Shown: positions 44,632 through 53,988 of the stretch, piece after piece
Layout: every line of letters starts with the position of its first letter
Position numbering within the stretch: position 1 is the first letter of the stretch
Source of the DNA: Aerophototrophica crusticola
GTDB taxonomy: Bacteria > Pseudomonadota > Alphaproteobacteria > Azospirillales > Azospirillaceae
Length of the DNA: 64,000 nucleotides
Direction: 5' to 3'
NCBI GenBank assembly: GCA_001939945.1
Contig: MOEB01000009.1
Location: 1 to 64,000 of the forward strand
Made by a program: the position numbers and the translations under genes
The notes under the pieces: generated by a model
Database searches by the model: none
Told to the model about the DNA's origin: nothing
Seen by the model: only the letters and a program-made list of their open reading frames with translations

Positions 44632-47187
44632 ATGACCCGCCTGCCCCTTTCCGCCCCCCTGGCCGGCTGGGCCCTGCCCCTGGACGAGGTGCCGGACCCC
44701 GCCTTCGCCCAGCGCCTGGTCGGCGACGGCATCGCCATCGACCCCACGGTGGGGGAGCTGCGCAGCCCCTGCGACGGGGTGGTGCTGTCCGTCCACCGCG
44801 CCCGCCACGCCTGCACCCTCCGCGCCGCCAACGGGGCGGAGGTGCTGCTGCATGTCGGGGTGGACACGGTGAAGCTGGGGGGTGAGGGGTTCACGCCCCG
44901 TGTCACCGACGGGCAGGCGGTGAAGGCCGGCGACCGGCTGATCTCCTTCGACCTGGACCTGCTGGGGCAGAAGGCGCGCAGCCTGGTCAGCATGATGGTG
45001 GTGACGAACGGCTTCTCCGTCGCCGACCTGGTCACCGGGCGGGAGGTGGCCGCGGGTGACGCCGTGATGGCCGTGACGGGCGGGGAGGCCGCGGTTGACC
45101 CGACCCCCGCCCCCGCGGCGGCGGCGGGGGAGACGGTGACCCGCGCCGTGCGCCTGCCCCTGGCCCAGGGCCTGCACGCCCGCCCCGCCGCCGCCCTGGC
45201 CGCGGCGGCGAAGCGGCATCCGGGCCCCGTCCAACTGCGCTGCAAGGGCCGGGACGCCAACGCCAAGAGCGTCACCGCCCTGATGGGGCTGGGCACCGCC
45301 CTGGGCGACACGCTGGAGATCGCCGTGTCCGGCCCGGGCGCCGCGGACGTGGCGGACCGGCTGGTGGACCTAGTCCAGGGAGGCCTGGGCGACCCCGTCG
45401 TCGCCATCCCCGACACGCCTGCCGGCGGCGGGGCCCCCATGGCCGCCATCGCCAAGCCCGCGGCCGAGGAACCTCTGGGCCCGCCCTTCGCGGCGGGGGA
45501 GGAGGTGCTGCTGAAGGGCACCATCGCCGTGCCCGGCATCGCCGTCGGCGCCGCCGTGCGCCTGTTCCGGGAGGCGGTGAGCTTCCCCGAGCAGGGAAGC
45601 GGCCCGGAGGTGGAGGAGCGCCGCCTGCGCGACGCCCTGGCCCGGGTGGGTACCGACCTGGAGGCCGCGCAGGCCCAGGGCGGCGGCCATGGCGCCATCT
45701 TCGCCGCCCACCGGGAACTGCTGGCCGACCCCGACCTGGCGGATGAGTCCATGGCCCAGCTCCGCCAGGGCCGCAGCGCGGAGGCGGCGTGGAGCACCAC
45801 CATGCGGCGCCAGGCCGACAGGCTGGCCGGGATGGCCGACGCGCGGATGGCGGAGAGGGCGGCGGACATGCGCGACCTGGAGGCCCAGGTGCTGGACGTG
45901 CTGTCCGGCCGCGGCCCCCGCCTGCGGCTGGCGGACGTGCCGCCGGGCAGCGTCGTCCTGGCGGGGGAGGTGCTGCCGTCCGACCTGGCCGGGGTGCAAC
46001 CGGGGCGGCTGGGCGGCCTGTGCATGGCCCAGGGGGGGCCCACCAGCCACGCCGTGATCCTGGCGGCGGGGCTGGGCGTGCCCACGGTGGTGGCCGTGGG
46101 CGGGCAGTTGGGCCGGGTGCCGGAGGGGGCACCCCTGATCCTGGACGGCAACCGCGGGCAGCTCACCGTCTTCCCGCCGGAGGCGGAGATGCAGGCGACG
46201 CGGGAGGCGGCGCGGGTGCGGGAGGCGCGGCGGGTGGAGAACCGCCGCTCCGCCCACCTGGACTGCGTCATGGCCGACGGCACAAGGATCGAGGTGTTCG
46301 CCAACCTTGGCAAGGCGAAGGACGCCGCCCCGGCGGTGGCGGAGGGGGCGGAAGGCTGCGGCCTGCTGCGCACGGAGTTCCTGTTCCTGGAACGCCAGTC
46401 CGCCCCGACGGAGGACGAACAGCTGGAGCAGTACCAGGCCATAGCCGACGCGTTGGGCGGCCGCCCCCTGGTCATCCGCACCCTGGACGTGGGCGGCGAC
46501 AAGCCCCTGCCCTACCTGCCCCTGCCGCCGGAGGAGAACCCGGTGCTGGGCCTGCGCGGCGTCCGCGTCGGCCTGCGCCAGCCGGAACTGCTGCGCGGCC
46601 AGATCCGCGCCATCCTGCGGGTCCGCCCGGCGGGGGCCGCGCGCATCATGGTGCCGATGATCGCCAGCCCGTGGGAGCTGCGCGCCGTGCGGGACATGGT
46701 GGCGGAGGAGATGCAGCGCCTGGGCCGGGCCGAGCCCATCGAGGTGGGTGCCATGATCGAGGTGCCGGCCGCGGCCGTCGCCGCCGACCAGATCGCCGCG
46801 GTGGCGGACTTCCTGTCCGTCGGCACCAACGACCTGACCCAGTATGTCCTGGCCATGGACCGCGGCAACCCGCATGTGGCCGCCCAGCTCGACGCCCTGC
46901 ACCCCGGGGTGCTGCGCATGGTGCGGCTGGCCGTGGTGGGTGCCGACCAGCACCGGCGGCCGGTGGCTGTGTGCGGCGGCAGCGCCAGCGACCCCCTGGC
47001 CGCCCCCATCCTGCTGGGCCTTGGCGTGACGGAGCTGTCGGCCACCCCCGCCGTCATCGCCGACCTGAAGGCCTTCATCCGCACCCTGACCCTGGAGGAA
47101 TGCCGCGCCGTGGCGGAGACGGCCCTGAACCTGGACTCCGCCGACGCGGTGCGCCGGATGGTGGCGGAGCGCTGGCCGGGGTTGTGA
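44632..47187 (+). CDS. nagF: PTS EIIA-HPr-EI fusion protein
   Basis: An 851-residue multiphosphoryl protein. EIIA(Glc) type domain with His74 in VLLHVGVDTVKL; HPr domain with His182 in AQGLHARPAAAL; EI from about residue 295 with KGTIAVPGIAVGAA, the active His473 in GGPTSHAVILA, and the PEP-binding domain with GLLRTEFLFLERQSAPTEDEQ and FLSVGTNDLTQYVLAMDR. It carries phosphate from PEP to the NagE-like permease transcribed divergently. GGGAGG precedes the ATG at 44632; the frame is open upstream to 44482 without homology. Confidence 0.94.
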   Translation: MTRLPLSAPLAGWALPLDEVPDPAFAQRLVGDGIAIDPTVGELRSPCDGVVLSVHRARHACTLRAANGAEVLLHVGVDTVKLGGEGFTPRVTDGQAVKAGDRLISFDLDLLGQKARSLVSMMVVTNGFSVADLVTGREVAAGDAVMAVTGGEAAVDPTPAPAAAAGETVTRAVRLPLAQGLHARPAAALAAAAKRHPGPVQLRCKGRDANAKSVTALMGLGTALGDTLEIAVSGPGAADVADRLVDLVQGGLGDPVVAIPDTPAGGGAPMAAIAKPAAEEPLGPPFAAGEEVLLKGTIAVPGIAVGAAVRLFREAVSFPEQGSGPEVEERRLRDALARVGTDLEAAQAQGGGHGAIFAAHRELLADPDLADESMAQLRQGRSAEAAWSTTMRRQADRLAGMADARMAERAADMRDLEAQVLDVLSGRGPRLRLADVPPGSVVLAGEVLPSDLAGVQPGRLGGLCMAQGGPTSHAVILAAGLGVPTVVAVGGQLGRVPEGAPLILDGNRGQLTVFPPEAEMQATREAARVREARRVENRRSAHLDCVMADGTRIEVFANLGKAKDAAPAVAEGAEGCGLLRTEFLFLERQSAPTEDEQLEQYQAIADALGGRPLVIRTLDVGGDKPLPYLPLPPEENPVLGLRGVRVGLRQPELLRGQIRAILRVRPAGAARIMVPMIASPWELRAVRDMVAEEMQRLGRAEPIEVGAMIEVPAAAVAADQIAAVADFLSVGTNDLTQYVLAMDRGNPHVAAQLDALHPGVLRMVRLAVVGADQHRRPVAVCGGSASDPLAAPILLGLGVTELSATPAVIADLKAFIRTLTLEECRAVAETALNLDSADAVRRMVAERWPGL

Positions 47188-47195
47188 GGGGTGTC

Positions 47196-47227
47196 GGGAG
47201 TTTCGAATTCGAAACCCGCGTTTTCGG
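47196..47227. repeat. TTTCGAATTCGAAA palindrome repeat copy 3
   Basis: GGGAGTTTCGAATTCGAAACCCGCG, followed by TTTTCGG, lies nine bases after the stop of the PTS fusion gene and just before the convergent oxidoreductase end. Core identical to copy 1 at 5434-5461; the trailing CGCGTTT-CGG segment matches the hypF copy. Confidence 0.7.
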
Positions 47228-47233
47228 CGCCGG

Positions 47234-48262
47234 TTACGCCATCTCCACCCGCCGCCCCTCCGCCGCACTCCGCCGCGCGGCGTCGATGACGCGCATCACC
47301 GCCACCGCGTCTTCCCCCGGGACCGGCATGGGGGTGCCGTCCAGCAGGCTGGCGGCGACGCCGCCGTAGAAGGCGGGGTAGTCGCCGGGCTCGGTCCGCA
47401 CCACCCGGCTGCCGCCGTCGGGCAGGTGGAGGGTGCCGTGCTCCGTCGTCGGCGCCCAGTCCCCCGGCCCCGGCCGGCCACCGGCCCGCAGGACCGCCTC
47501 CTGCGGGTCCAGGCCGTACTTCACATAGCTACCGCCGGTGCCATGGACGGTGAGGACGGCGCCGGGCAGGCAGGTGAGCATCCCCGCGTGCAGGATCACC
47601 CGCAAGGGCCCGTAGTCCAGGACCAGGTGGAACCAGTCGTCCACCTGCACCCCCGGCCGCTGCCGCGCCAGGTCGGCCGTCACGGCGCGGGGCTTGCCGA
47701 ACAGCACCAGCGCCTGGTCCACCAGGTGGGGGCCGAGGTCATAGAACAGGCCGGAGCCCTCCCCACCCTCCTCCCGCCAGCCGGGCTTGATAGAGGGGCG
47801 GAACCGGTCGAAATGGGCCTCGTAATGGGCGGGGGTGCCCAGGGCGCCGTCGGCAAGCAGCCGGCGCACGGTCAGGAAGCCGTCATCCCAGCGCCGGTTG
47901 TGGAAGACGCCCAGGGGCAGGCCCTTTTCCGCGGCCAGGGCGACCAGCCCCTCGGCCTCCGCCACCGTGGGGGTGAAGGGCTTGTCCACCACCACGGCCT
48001 TGCCGGCCTCCAGCGCGGCGCGGGCGAAGGGGGCATGGGTGTCGTTGGGGGTGGCGATGACCACCAGCCCGATTTCCTTGTCCGCCAACACGGCATCCAA
48101 GTCCGGCACGGCCCGGGCGCCGGGATGGTCCGCCGCCAGCTTTTCCGCCCGGCTGGTGACCACGGATTTCAGACTCAGCCGCGGCTCGGCCGCAATCAGG
48201 GGCGCATGGAACGCCGCCCCCGCCACCCCGTACCCCACCAGCCCGACGTTGACGTGGTTCAT
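47234..48262 (-). CDS. Gfo/Idh/MocA-family oxidoreductase
   Basis: A 342-residue NAD(P)-dependent dehydrogenase. The Rossmann motif is NVGLVGYGVAGAAFHAPLI; the signature EAGKAVVVDKPFTPTVAEAE contains the conserved Lys-Pro, and DLGPHLVDQALVLFG is the second family motif. It resembles the YdgJ/scyllo-inositol-type group. Start at 48262 (MNHVNV); upstream frame runs into the repeat. Sugar or inositol substrate unknown. Confidence 0.9.
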   Translation of the reverse strand: MNHVNVGLVGYGVAGAAFHAPLIAAEPRLSLKSVVTSRAEKLAADHPGARAVPDLDAVLADKEIGLVVIATPNDTHAPFARAALEAGKAVVVDKPFTPTVAEAEGLVALAAEKGLPLGVFHNRRWDDGFLTVRRLLADGALGTPAHYEAHFDRFRPSIKPGWREEGGEGSGLFYDLGPHLVDQALVLFGKPRAVTADLARQRPGVQVDDWFHLVLDYGPLRVILHAGMLTCLPGAVLTVHGTGGSYVKYGLDPQEAVLRAGGRPGPGDWAPTTEHGTLHLPDGGSRVVRTEPGDYPAFYGGVAASLLDGTPMPVPGEDAVAVMRVIDAARRSAAEGRRVEMA

Positions 48263-48296
48263 GGCCGCCCTTCCCCGGTTCGATATCCTATCACTG

Positions 48297-48388
48297 CTTC
48301 CCCCGCAAAAGCAGGGGCCCACAGTTCTTCAAACGGAGAGCTGTCGGCGATGTGTCAAAAACCGTGGCCCCCTGCTTTCGCAGGGGAG
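48297..48388. repeat. 92-bp double-hairpin repeat, copy C
   Basis: Left arm CCCCGCAAAAGCAGGGG and right arm CCCCTGCTTTCGCAGGGG in inverted orientation around a variable loop, between the oxidoreductase start and the chemoreceptor stop. Inward pairing continues through GCCCACAGTTCTT. Same family as 22696-22787 and 31053-31142. Confidence 0.85.
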
Positions 48389-48474
48389 GCAAGGTGTGAT
48401 TGCAAGCCTATACGCCGTGGCGATGCCAAGGGGATCCCAAGAAGGCATGGAGGGGGAAGCACGCCCCCCGCCCC

Positions 48475-50151
48475 TCACGCCGCCCGGACGCCCTGGAGGA
48501 AGCCCTCGACCTCGCGGCGCAGCACCTCGCTCTGCCGGGCCAGCTCCCCGGCCGAGCCCAGCACCCGGCCCGCCGCCTCGCCAGAGCGGCCGGCGGCGCC
48601 GCTGACCAGGGCGACGTTGCGGCTGACCTGCTCCGTGCCCTGGGCGGCCTGCTGAACGCTGCGGCTGATCTCCCCGGTGGTGGCGTTCTGCTCCTCGATG
48701 GCGGCGGCGATGGCGGCAGAGACCTCGCTGATGGCGGTGATGGTGCGGCCGATGCCCTGGATGGCGTCCACCGTGCCGCGGGTGGCGTCCTGCACCCCGG
48801 CGATCTGGGCCGCGATCTCCTCCGTCGCCCGGGCGGTCTGGGTGGCCAGGGCCTTGACCTCGCTGGCCACCACGGCGAAGCCCTTGCCGGCCTCACCGGC
48901 ACGCGCCGCCTCGATGGTGGCGTTCAGGGCCAAGAGGTTGGTCTGGCTGGCGATCTCCCCGATCAGGCCCACCACCTCGCCGATCCGCCGCGCGGCCTCG
49001 GCCAGCCCTTCCACCGTGTGGCCGGTGCGCTCCGCCTCCGCCACCGCGGCGGCGGCGATGCGGGTGTTCTCCGTCACTTGGCGGCTGATCTCCTGGATAC
49101 TGGCTGCCATCTCCTCCGTGGCGGCGGCCACGGTCTGCACGTTGGCGGATGTCTGCTCCGCCGCCGCGGCGGAGGCCGCCGCCTGCTCGTTGGTCTGGCT
49201 GGCCAGGTCGGCCATGTCCTGGGCGGTGCCGCCCAGCTCCGTCGCCGCCGTCGTCACGGCGCCCAGCACGGTGGTGGCGGTGCGGTCGAAGGAGCCCAGC
49301 AGCCCCTCCAGGGCCGTGGCCCGCCGTTCCCGGTCGGCCCGGGCGGTGGCCTGCTCCGCGGCCAGCCGGTCCGCCTCGTCCAGGCCGGCGCGGAAGACCT
49401 CCAGCGCCTTGGCCATGGCGCCGATCTCGTCCCGCTTCTCCAGCCCCGGCACGGCGACCTTGCGGTCGCCCGCGGCCATGCGGGACATGCAGTCCGTGAT
49501 GTCGCGCACCGGGCGGCTGATCTCCCGCGTGGCGATGATGCCGGCCAGGGCCACGCCGGCGGCGCTGCCCAGCACGGCGATGCCGAGGACGATGCCCATG
49601 GCGGTGCTGTAGGCGCCGGCCACATGGGCGCTTTCCGTCGCCACGGCGGCGGCATTGGCATCGGCCAGGGCCTTCACGGCCTTGTTCAGGGCTTGGCGGG
49701 AGGAGCGGTTGGCATCGTTGTCGCCGAAGGTGCGGGCGGCGGCGGCGCCCTCCTCCAGCCCCAGGCGCACCAGCTCCAGCCGCTTGGCGCGGAACTCCGC
49801 CACCTGGCGCTTGGCGTCGTCCAGTTCCCCCCGGCGGTCCGCCGGCAGGGCCTTCTCCCAGTCCGCCATCAGCGCGTCCAGCCGGTCCAGGCTGGCCTTC
49901 AGGGGGGTGGAGAACTTCTCCGCCTCCGCCCGGTCGCGGGCCATGTAGATGCCGCGGCTGTCCATGACCACGGCCAGGATGGTGGCGTTCACCTGCTCGC
50001 CGATGAAGCTGCGCTCGGCCGCGCCCTCGATCTCCATCACCTGGCTGTTGAAGGAGGTGAGCTGCTGCGCGGCGATGCCGCCGACCAGGAGGGACACCAG
50101 GGCGAGCAGCCCCACCACACCAAAGATCTTGCCCCGAATCCCGAGCGTCAT
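48475..50151 (-). CDS. Methyl-accepting chemotaxis protein
   Basis: A 558-residue receptor. Helix 1 ([20 protein letters not shown]), a four-helix-bundle periplasmic sensor of about 150 residues, helix 2 (about 185-210), a HAMP domain ([19 protein letters not shown]), then the signalling domain with the hairpin tip [21 protein letters not shown] and [13 protein letters not shown]. No CheR-docking pentapeptide at the C-terminus. Start 50151 ([11 protein letters not shown]) chosen at the natural receptor N-terminus. Ligand unknown. Confidence 0.92.
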   Translation of the reverse strand: MTLGIRGKIFGVVGLLALVSLLVGGIAAQQLTSFNSQVMEIEGAAERSFIGEQVNATILAVVMDSRGIYMARDRAEAEKFSTPLKASLDRLDALMADWEKALPADRRGELDDAKRQVAEFRAKRLELVRLGLEEGAAAARTFGDNDANRSSRQALNKAVKALADANAAAVATESAHVAGAYSTAMGIVLGIAVLGSAAGVALAGIIATREISRPVRDITDCMSRMAAGDRKVAVPGLEKRDEIGAMAKALEVFRAGLDEADRLAAEQATARADRERRATALEGLLGSFDRTATTVLGAVTTAATELGGTAQDMADLASQTNEQAAASAAAAEQTSANVQTVAAATEEMAASIQEISRQVTENTRIAAAAVAEAERTGHTVEGLAEAARRIGEVVGLIGEIASQTNLLALNATIEAARAGEAGKGFAVVASEVKALATQTARATEEIAAQIAGVQDATRGTVDAIQGIGRTITAISEVSAAIAAAIEEQNATTGEISRSVQQAAQGTEQVSRNVALVSGAAGRSGEAAGRVLGSAGELARQSEVLRREVEGFLQGVRAA

Positions 50152-50301
50152 CGTCACCACCCCCCCTGGTACCACCGGCTTTTGCCTATCAAACGTGGTA
50201 ATTGGTAGGAGGAAATGGTTAACGGAAGGTTTGCCTGCAAGCGCCTTGGACACGCGGATGTGTGTTCCTACGGATAGCTTGCAGGCGTGGGCACCAGCCT
50301 T

Positions 50302-50532
50302 TCACGCGTCATCCAGGGACGGCCGGTCCCGCCCGGGGGAGCCCGGGATCACCCGGCGGCAGACATAGGCCCAGGCCACCGCGGCCACCGGCACGGCCAG
50401 CCCCACCCAGGCGGCGGCGTCCCAGCCGCGGTCGCCGAACAGGGCGCTGACCAGCCCCACCAGGCTGACCACGCCGACCAGCGCCGGGATGCCGAAGATC
50501 CGGGTCAGGGAGGTGTCGGCCCGCATGCTCAT
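50302..50532 (-). CDS. Small membrane protein of the iron-uptake operon
   Basis: A 76-residue protein with two predicted helices (GIPALVGVVSLVGLVSALFG and AAWVGLAVPVAAVAWAYVC). Its ATG overlaps the PepSY gene stop (4 bp), so it is translationally coupled. Small two-helix proteins of this kind often close TonB receptor/PepSY operons; function unknown. Confidence 0.7.
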   Translation of the reverse strand: MSMRADTSLTRIFGIPALVGVVSLVGLVSALFGDRGWDAAAWVGLAVPVAAVAWAYVCRRVIPGSPGRDRPSLDDA

Positions 50533-51677
50533 GCCCCCTCCGCCCGGGCCGCCACGGCGGCCCCCGCCTGCGGACCCGGCGCCCGGGCCCGGGTCGCGGC
50601 CAGGGGCCGCCGCAGCCACAGGTACAGCCCGCTGCCCAGCACCACGATGGTGGCCCCGTTCAGCAGGGCCCACAGGACCTTCAACGGCAGGCCGCCGTAA
50701 TCGCCGAAATGCAGCGGCTGCGACAGGGACAGGGCCTTGGCGTACCAGGGCATGGGCCTGATCCCGTCAAACCGGCCGGTGGCCGCATCCACCAGGGCCG
50801 GGGTGATCAGGTGCTTGGTGACGGGCGTGTCGCCCTGCAGGAACACGGCGAAGTGCCGGTCCGTGGAATAGCCGGTGCCGGGGAAGGCCACGAACTGCAC
50901 CCAGTTGCCGGGCACCTGCCGCCTGGCCAGCTCCACCGCCCCATGGACGGACCCGCCGGCGACCGGCCCGCCGCCGTCACGCTCGGCGGACAGTTCCCGC
51001 ACCAGGTCCGCCCGCCACAGGCCGACGATGGGCGTGGCAAGCGTGTTCACCACCCCGGTCAGCCCCACCACCAGGGCCCATGCCACGGTGACGATGCCCA
51101 GCAGGTTGTGCCAGTCCAGCCACTTGACCCGCCGCGACTGGGCGAGCCGCAGGGTGCCGAAGCCCAGCTTGCGCATGAACGGGGCATAGAGCACCACGCC
51201 GGAGACAACGGCCACGGCGAACAGCAGCCCCATGGCGCCCAGGAACAGCATCCCGGGCAGGCCGAGGAACATGTCCGTGTGGAGCTGCAGCAGGAACTCC
51301 ATCACCCCGCCCTCATGCGCGGGCACCAGGTCGCCGCTGGTCCGGTCGAAGCTGGCGAAGTGCATCAACCCCTCCGCCGACCCGGCGGTCGGCGCGGTGG
51401 TGACGTTCACCACGGGCCGGTCCTCGTCGAAGCTCATGAACACCGGCACCTCGCCCGGCCGATGGGCCAGGGCGTGGGCCAGCACCTGGTCCAGGTCCAG
51501 CAGAGGGCCGCCCGGGTTGGCGGGCGCCCACTCCCCCTCCTCCAGCGCATGCTCGATCTCATGGTGGAAGATCAGGGGCATGCCGGTCAGGCACAGCATC
51601 AGCAGGAAGGCCGTGCAGGCCAGGCTGGACCATTTGTGCACGAACGACCAGCCGCGGATGGCCTTGGGTGTCATCAT
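50529..51677 (-). CDS. PepSY-associated transmembrane protein
   Basis: A 382-residue membrane protein: helix 1 in HKWSSLACTAFLLMLCLTGMPLIF, PepSY periplasmic region, helices around 140-165 (LGAMGLLFAVAVVSGVVLYA) and 190-215 (DWHNLLGIVTVAWALVVGLTG), and a last helix in WALLNGATIVVLGSGLYLWL. Same family role as the PepSY gene at 4139-5413. It lies 21 bp after the TonB receptor in the same direction and is followed by a small membrane protein, forming an iron-uptake operon. Confidence 0.86.
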   Translation of the reverse strand: MMTPKAIRGWSFVHKWSSLACTAFLLMLCLTGMPLIFHHEIEHALEEGEWAPANPGGPLLDLDQVLAHALAHRPGEVPVFMSFDEDRPVVNVTTAPTAGSAEGLMHFASFDRTSGDLVPAHEGGVMEFLLQLHTDMFLGLPGMLFLGAMGLLFAVAVVSGVVLYAPFMRKLGFGTLRLAQSRRVKWLDWHNLLGIVTVAWALVVGLTGVVNTLATPIVGLWRADLVRELSAERDGGGPVAGGSVHGAVELARRQVPGNWVQFVAFPGTGYSTDRHFAVFLQGDTPVTKHLITPALVDAATGRFDGIRPMPWYAKALSLSQPLHFGDYGGLPLKVLWALLNGATIVVLGSGLYLWLRRPLAATRARAPGPQAGAAVAARAEGA

Positions 51678-51698
51678 GGCGGTCCCCGGAAGGTTGGG

Positions 51699-53873
51699 TC
51701 AGAACTCGGCCGAGGCGGACAGGACGAAGGTGCGCGGCCCGCCCAGGACCAGGTAGTTGGCACCGGGGAAGCCGCCGGCCGACGCCCAGTAATCCTTGTC
51801 CGTCACGTTCTCCACCCGGCCGCGCAGGGAAACCTGCCGGCCCGCCAGCTCCGCCTCGTAGCTGACGCCCAGGTCCCAGCGGGTCCAGGACGGGATGTCC
51901 GTGGTGTTGGCCGCATCCGTGTACTGCTCCCCGGTGTGGGTCAGGCGGGTGTCGAGGGTCAGCCCCTCCACGCCCGGCACGTCCCAGGTGACGTTGACGT
52001 TGGCCTGCCATTCCGGCGCGCCCACCGCTGTGTTGCCGTCGAAGGTGCCGCCCGCGGTGCGGCGCAGCTCCGCGTCCAGCCAGGTCAGGCCGCCCAGGAC
52101 CGTCAAGCCCTCCACCGGCTCGCCGAAGAGGGTTAGCTCCACGCCCCGGTTGCGCTGCCGGCCCCCGTCGGTGAACAGGTTGTCCGCCACCAGGGCGCTG
52201 GGCTGGGTGGTGGAGAACAGGCTGACGCTGCCGCCCAACTCGCCGCCATCATATTTGGCGCCCACCTCGTACTGCTTGGCGCGGAAGGGCGACAGCACCT
52301 CGCCGGCGTTCAGCACCGGGGTGCCGCCGCTGGTGGCCGGGGCGATCTGGCCGGGTTGCAGGCTTTCCGCATAGTTGCCGTAGAAGGAAACCTGGTCGCT
52401 GAGCTTGTAGACCAGGGCGAAGGACGGGGTGACCGCATCATCCTTGTAGCGGGACAGGCGGGCGCCGCTGTCATAGTCGTAGGTCTTCGTGTCGATCTGC
52501 TGGAAGCGTGCGCCCAGGGTCAGCAGCACCGCCCCGTCCCAGAGGGAGACCATGTCGGCGACGGCGATGCCGGAATTGTCCGTTCGCTCCGTCACGCCGG
52601 GATCGGACAGGTCGCCGCCCACGAAGAAGTCTGCCGCCGGGCGGGCCACCGCGACGGGCTGGAACAGGTTCCCCGCGAAGCCGGCGAAGCTGGAGAAGGC
52701 ATAGGCGTTGCGGGACTTCAGCGAGACGGTGGAGCCGGACAGCACGACCCGGTGCCCGATGGGGCCGGTGGCGAACTCCCCCCTTATGCCGGCGTCGGCG
52801 GAGAGGACCTCGTCCTCCCGCACATTGTCGAAGCGGTAGCTGCTGGTGCTCCCGTCGGCCAGGGCGGTGGGGTTGGCCAGCACGTTCGCCTCCTCCCCCT
52901 TGCGTCCGCCGGCGGCGGCCCACACCGTGATGGCGTCGGTCAGGTCAAGCTCCCCGCGGACGGCGCCGAACAGCTGGTCCTCGTCCGTGAAGGTCCAGGG
53001 CTGGGCGAAGTTGGAGCCGGCGTCGGGCGCGTCCGGCGCGGCGCCCAACGGCGTGACGCTGGGCCGGGGCCGGTCGATGTGCTGGTCCTGCCAGCCGAAA
53101 TCGGCGGAGAAGCGGAACCGCTCTCCCTGGTAGTCGGTGCCCAGGGACAGGACCGACAGTTCCCGGTCCTGGTCCTTCACGGCGGTCTCCCCGTCGCGGC
53201 GCACGGCGTTCAGGCGGACGCCCAGGCCCCTGCCCTCACCGAAGCGGCGGGCCAGGTCGGCGGCGGCGTAGGTCTGGCCGTCATTCTCGAAGCCCAGGGT
53301 CAGCCGGTTCAGGGGCGTGTCCGGGGCGCGCTTGGGCACCAGGTTGATGGCGCCGCCCACGCCGCTGCCGCCCGGGGCGGCGCCGTTCAGGAAGCTGTTG
53401 GCGCCGCGGAACACCTCCACCCGCTCCACCAGTTCCGCTGCCACGTACTGGCGCGGCAGGATGCCGTAGACGCCGTTGTAGGTCATGTCGTCGGAGAAAA
53501 CCGGGAAGCCGCGGATCACGTACAGCTCCTGGAAGTTCCCAAAGCCGCGGGCCACCCGCACCGTGGGGTCGTTCTGCAGCACGTCGGCCACGCTGCGCGC
53601 CTGCTGCTGCCGGGCGAGGTCGGCCGTATAGGCCGTGGTGGCGAAGGGCGCGTCCATCATGTCCAAATTGCCCAGCAGGCCCGCGCGCCCGCCGCGCGCC
53701 ACCTGCCCGCCGGCATAGGTGCCGGTCAGTCCCACCTGGGAGCCGCTGGCGATCACCACGATCTCCTCCACCTCCTGCGCGGCGGGGGTGGTTGCCTTAT
53801 CCTGTGCCAGGGCCGGTACCGCGAAGGCGGCCACCAGGGCGAGGGCCGCCGGGCCCCGAAACACGCTGCTCAT
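51699..53873 (-). CDS. TonB-dependent siderophore receptor
   Basis: A 724-residue receptor of the siderophore class. Signal peptide ending VPALAQ (about residue 23), TonB box VEEIVVIASG, plug with SVADVLQNDPTVRVARGF, YVIRGFPVFSDDMTYNGVYG and VERVEVFRGANSFLNGAAPG, then GGAINLVPKRAPD and a barrel ending FVLSASAEF with terminal Phe. The start at 53873 begins the signal peptide. First gene of an operon with a PepSY protein and a small membrane protein. Confidence 0.94.
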   Translation of the reverse strand: MSSVFRGPAALALVAAFAVPALAQDKATTPAAQEVEEIVVIASGSQVGLTGTYAGGQVARGGRAGLLGNLDMMDAPFATTAYTADLARQQQARSVADVLQNDPTVRVARGFGNFQELYVIRGFPVFSDDMTYNGVYGILPRQYVAAELVERVEVFRGANSFLNGAAPGGSGVGGAINLVPKRAPDTPLNRLTLGFENDGQTYAAADLARRFGEGRGLGVRLNAVRRDGETAVKDQDRELSVLSLGTDYQGERFRFSADFGWQDQHIDRPRPSVTPLGAAPDAPDAGSNFAQPWTFTDEDQLFGAVRGELDLTDAITVWAAAGGRKGEEANVLANPTALADGSTSSYRFDNVREDEVLSADAGIRGEFATGPIGHRVVLSGSTVSLKSRNAYAFSSFAGFAGNLFQPVAVARPAADFFVGGDLSDPGVTERTDNSGIAVADMVSLWDGAVLLTLGARFQQIDTKTYDYDSGARLSRYKDDAVTPSFALVYKLSDQVSFYGNYAESLQPGQIAPATSGGTPVLNAGEVLSPFRAKQYEVGAKYDGGELGGSVSLFSTTQPSALVADNLFTDGGRQRNRGVELTLFGEPVEGLTVLGGLTWLDAELRRTAGGTFDGNTAVGAPEWQANVNVTWDVPGVEGLTLDTRLTHTGEQYTDAANTTDIPSWTRWDLGVSYEAELAGRQVSLRGRVENVTDKDYWASAGGFPGANYLVLGGPRTFVLSASAEF

Positions 53874-53902
53874 TCCCGAACTCCGAAAACGCGACCATGC
53901 AT

Positions 53903-53915
53903 TGCGAATGCGAAC
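53903..53915. promoter_or_regulatory. 13-bp element shared with the other iron-type receptor promoter
   Basis: TGCGAATGCGAAC, 30 bp before the receptor ATG, is the exact reverse complement of GTTCGCATTCGCA at 1978-1990, 18 bp before the first receptor. Both genes pair with PepSY proteins. The sequence resembles half of alphaproteobacterial Fur-type sites; a shared regulator is inferred. Confidence 0.45.
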
Positions 53916-53988
53916 AGTTCTTACTTGCACAGTCGGGCCGGGGGATCAAGCGGCTTGTGGGGCCTTTTTCACCAGGGCTGTCAGGGCC

